A stretch of 9,798 nucleotides of DNA from DASYTH01 sp035942955. GTDB lineage: Bacteria > Actinomycetota > Actinomycetes > Mycobacteriales > Pseudonocardiaceae. Positions 9,062 through 9,798 of this stretch are shown piece by piece. Each line of letters opens with the position of its first letter. Positions within the stretch are counted from its first letter, which is position 1. Under the pieces are notes generated by a model that saw nothing but the letters and a program-made list of their open reading frames with translations, searched no databases and was not told where the DNA came from. The DNA lies in NCBI RefSeq assembly GCF_035942955.1, contig NZ_DASZCQ010000351.1, positions 1-9,798 of the forward strand, in the 5' to 3' direction. Position numbers and translations under genes: made by a program.

Positions 9062-9798
9062 CTATGGGCGCATGGCCCAGGCCTGGAGGGCCGATCCGTG
9101 GCAGAAGATCTGCCAGCGGCTCTGGGTGGTGATGGCGCCGTCGGAGCCGAGGCGGGTGAGGACTCCGGACGAGTGGCTCTGCGTCTGCGGGCCCCATTCG
9201 CCGTCGATCCCGGTGTCGTAGCCCCAGATGTAGCGGCAGACCGCCTGGACGTAGAGGGTCTGGGTGGACGACGAGGTGCTGTAGCTGGAGTCGCCGCTGC
9301 CGGAGATCGCGTTGTCGATGTGCACGTGGTTGTGGTGCGTGCTGTCGTCCAGGTAGGAGATCACGTGCCGGAAGTGGTAATGCAGGCTGGCCAGGGTGCC
9401 CCAGTACCGGATGCGTTCGGTGGTGAGCGCGTCGCCGGTGTAGTTGCGCCACTGGTCGTAGCGGCCGTTGAAGCCGAGGAACATCTGGCCGGTGCTCCGG
9501 TTGGTGATCAGCAGCCGGGCGAGGTCGAACGCCCGCCCCTCGCCGTGCATCCCCGGTTTGTCGACATAGACGCCGTAGCAATAGATCTGGTGCGGCGCGG
9601 TCCAGTGGTAGGGCGTCCAGGCGCGCCACCGCTGGTGCCAGGTCTCCATTCGGGAGTAGAACGTCGGCTCGTAGCGGAACGACGTTCTCGCGCCGTTCAC
9701 CTCGTAATAGGTCGGTTCGTTGTTCACCTCGCTCTGGGTGACCAGAGCGAGTGCCGAGACCCCGTCATCCGGCGCCGGCCCGTCCCGCGCCGGGTGAT
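9062..9798 (-). CDS. Secreted M15/extensin-like peptidase-type protein, 5' end beyond window
   Basis: The reading frame is open to the right edge, so the start and signal peptide are probably outside the window. An in-frame GTG at 9727 exists, but it has no leader and the upstream codons look coding. Counting from the first complete codon (9796-9794), His84 and Asp91 in MHGEGRAFDLARL and the HNHVHID block at 155-161 (His157/His159) match the zinc-ligand pattern of the LAS/M15 D,D-carboxypeptidase and extensin-like families. These families cut peptide crosslinks of the cell wall or adopt that fold. The usual catalytic Glu/Asp before the final His is not obvious; the block is HHNHVH. A Ser/Thr-rich linker (about 163-178) leads to a C-terminal segment with GIDGEWGPQT and two Cys (187, 232), resembling a peptidoglycan-binding repeat. 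The stop is TAG. The small secreted gene follows after 24 nt, so the two are probably co-transcribed. Confidence 0.75.
   Translation of the reverse strand, partial: HPARDGPAPDDGVSALALVTQSEVNNEPTYYEVNGARTSFRYEPTFYSRMETWHQRWRAWTPYHWTAPHQIYCYGVYVDKPGMHGEGRAFDLARLLITNRSTGQMFLGFNGRYDQWRNYTGDALTTERIRYWGTLASLHYHFRHVISYLDDSTHHNHVHIDNAISGSGDSSYSTSSSTQTLYVQAVCRYIWGYDTGIDGEWGPQTQSHSSGVLTRLGSDGAITTQSRWQIFCHGSALQAWAMRP

Noticed and set aside
9725..9727. GTG 9727 as the true start of the M15-like gene
   Set aside because: No signal peptide follows, no strong Shine-Dalgarno site precedes it, and the frame stays open with plausible codons to the window edge. A 5'-truncated gene is more likely.

Overview
This is a high-GC window with GTG starts, AAGGA-type Shine-Dalgarno sites and a fused E2-like/E1 2-oxoglutarate dehydrogenase. 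That fusion is characteristic of Actinomycetota. The protein N-terminus (SQFGPNEWL...) would fit a filamentous actinobacterium such as Pseudonocardiales or Micromonosporales, but I cannot fix the genus from the sequence alone.

Layout. Positions 60-3916, plus strand: kgd/odhA, encoding the 1226-residue TCA-cycle enzyme, translationally coupled through TGATG to a 58-residue protein of the DUF6104 type. Positions 3921-4534, minus strand: a VapBC toxin-antitoxin pair, with a perfect 10-bp inverted repeat plus a third half-site just upstream of vapB that is the likely autoregulatory operator. Positions 4585-8518, minus strand: a tightly packed four-gene unit read in the order lipoprotein, HlyD-like adaptor with an embedded peptidoglycan-binding domain, MacB-type ATPase, and FtsX/MacB-type permease. 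Adjacent genes overlap or are separated by 2-3 nt. Positions 8541-8582: a 14-bp perfect-stem hairpin separating this unit from two upstream genes on the same strand. Positions 8588-9037: a small secreted four-cysteine protein. Positions 9062 to the right edge: a 5'-truncated secreted protein with a D,D-carboxypeptidase/extensin-like (M15/LAS-type) zinc motif and a C-terminal peptidoglycan-binding-like segment.

How the genes may work together. kgd and its small partner are core metabolism. The minus-strand block from 9798 down to 4585 looks like one cell-envelope locus: two secreted products (one a putative cell-wall hydrolase, one a small disulfide protein) followed by a complete tripartite-style ABC export or envelope-remodelling complex with its own lipoprotein. 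The direction, spacing and shared envelope theme support a functional unit; what it exports or senses is unknown. The hairpin may lower expression of the transporter relative to the secreted products. This locus is the best candidate here for an undescribed system.

A second oddity is inside kgd. From about position 3235 to 3916 synonymous codon choice changes sharply (AAG/GAG/CAG give way to AAA/GAA/CAA) although the protein stays in frame and in family. This suggests a recombinant 3' segment ending beside the toxin-antitoxin module.
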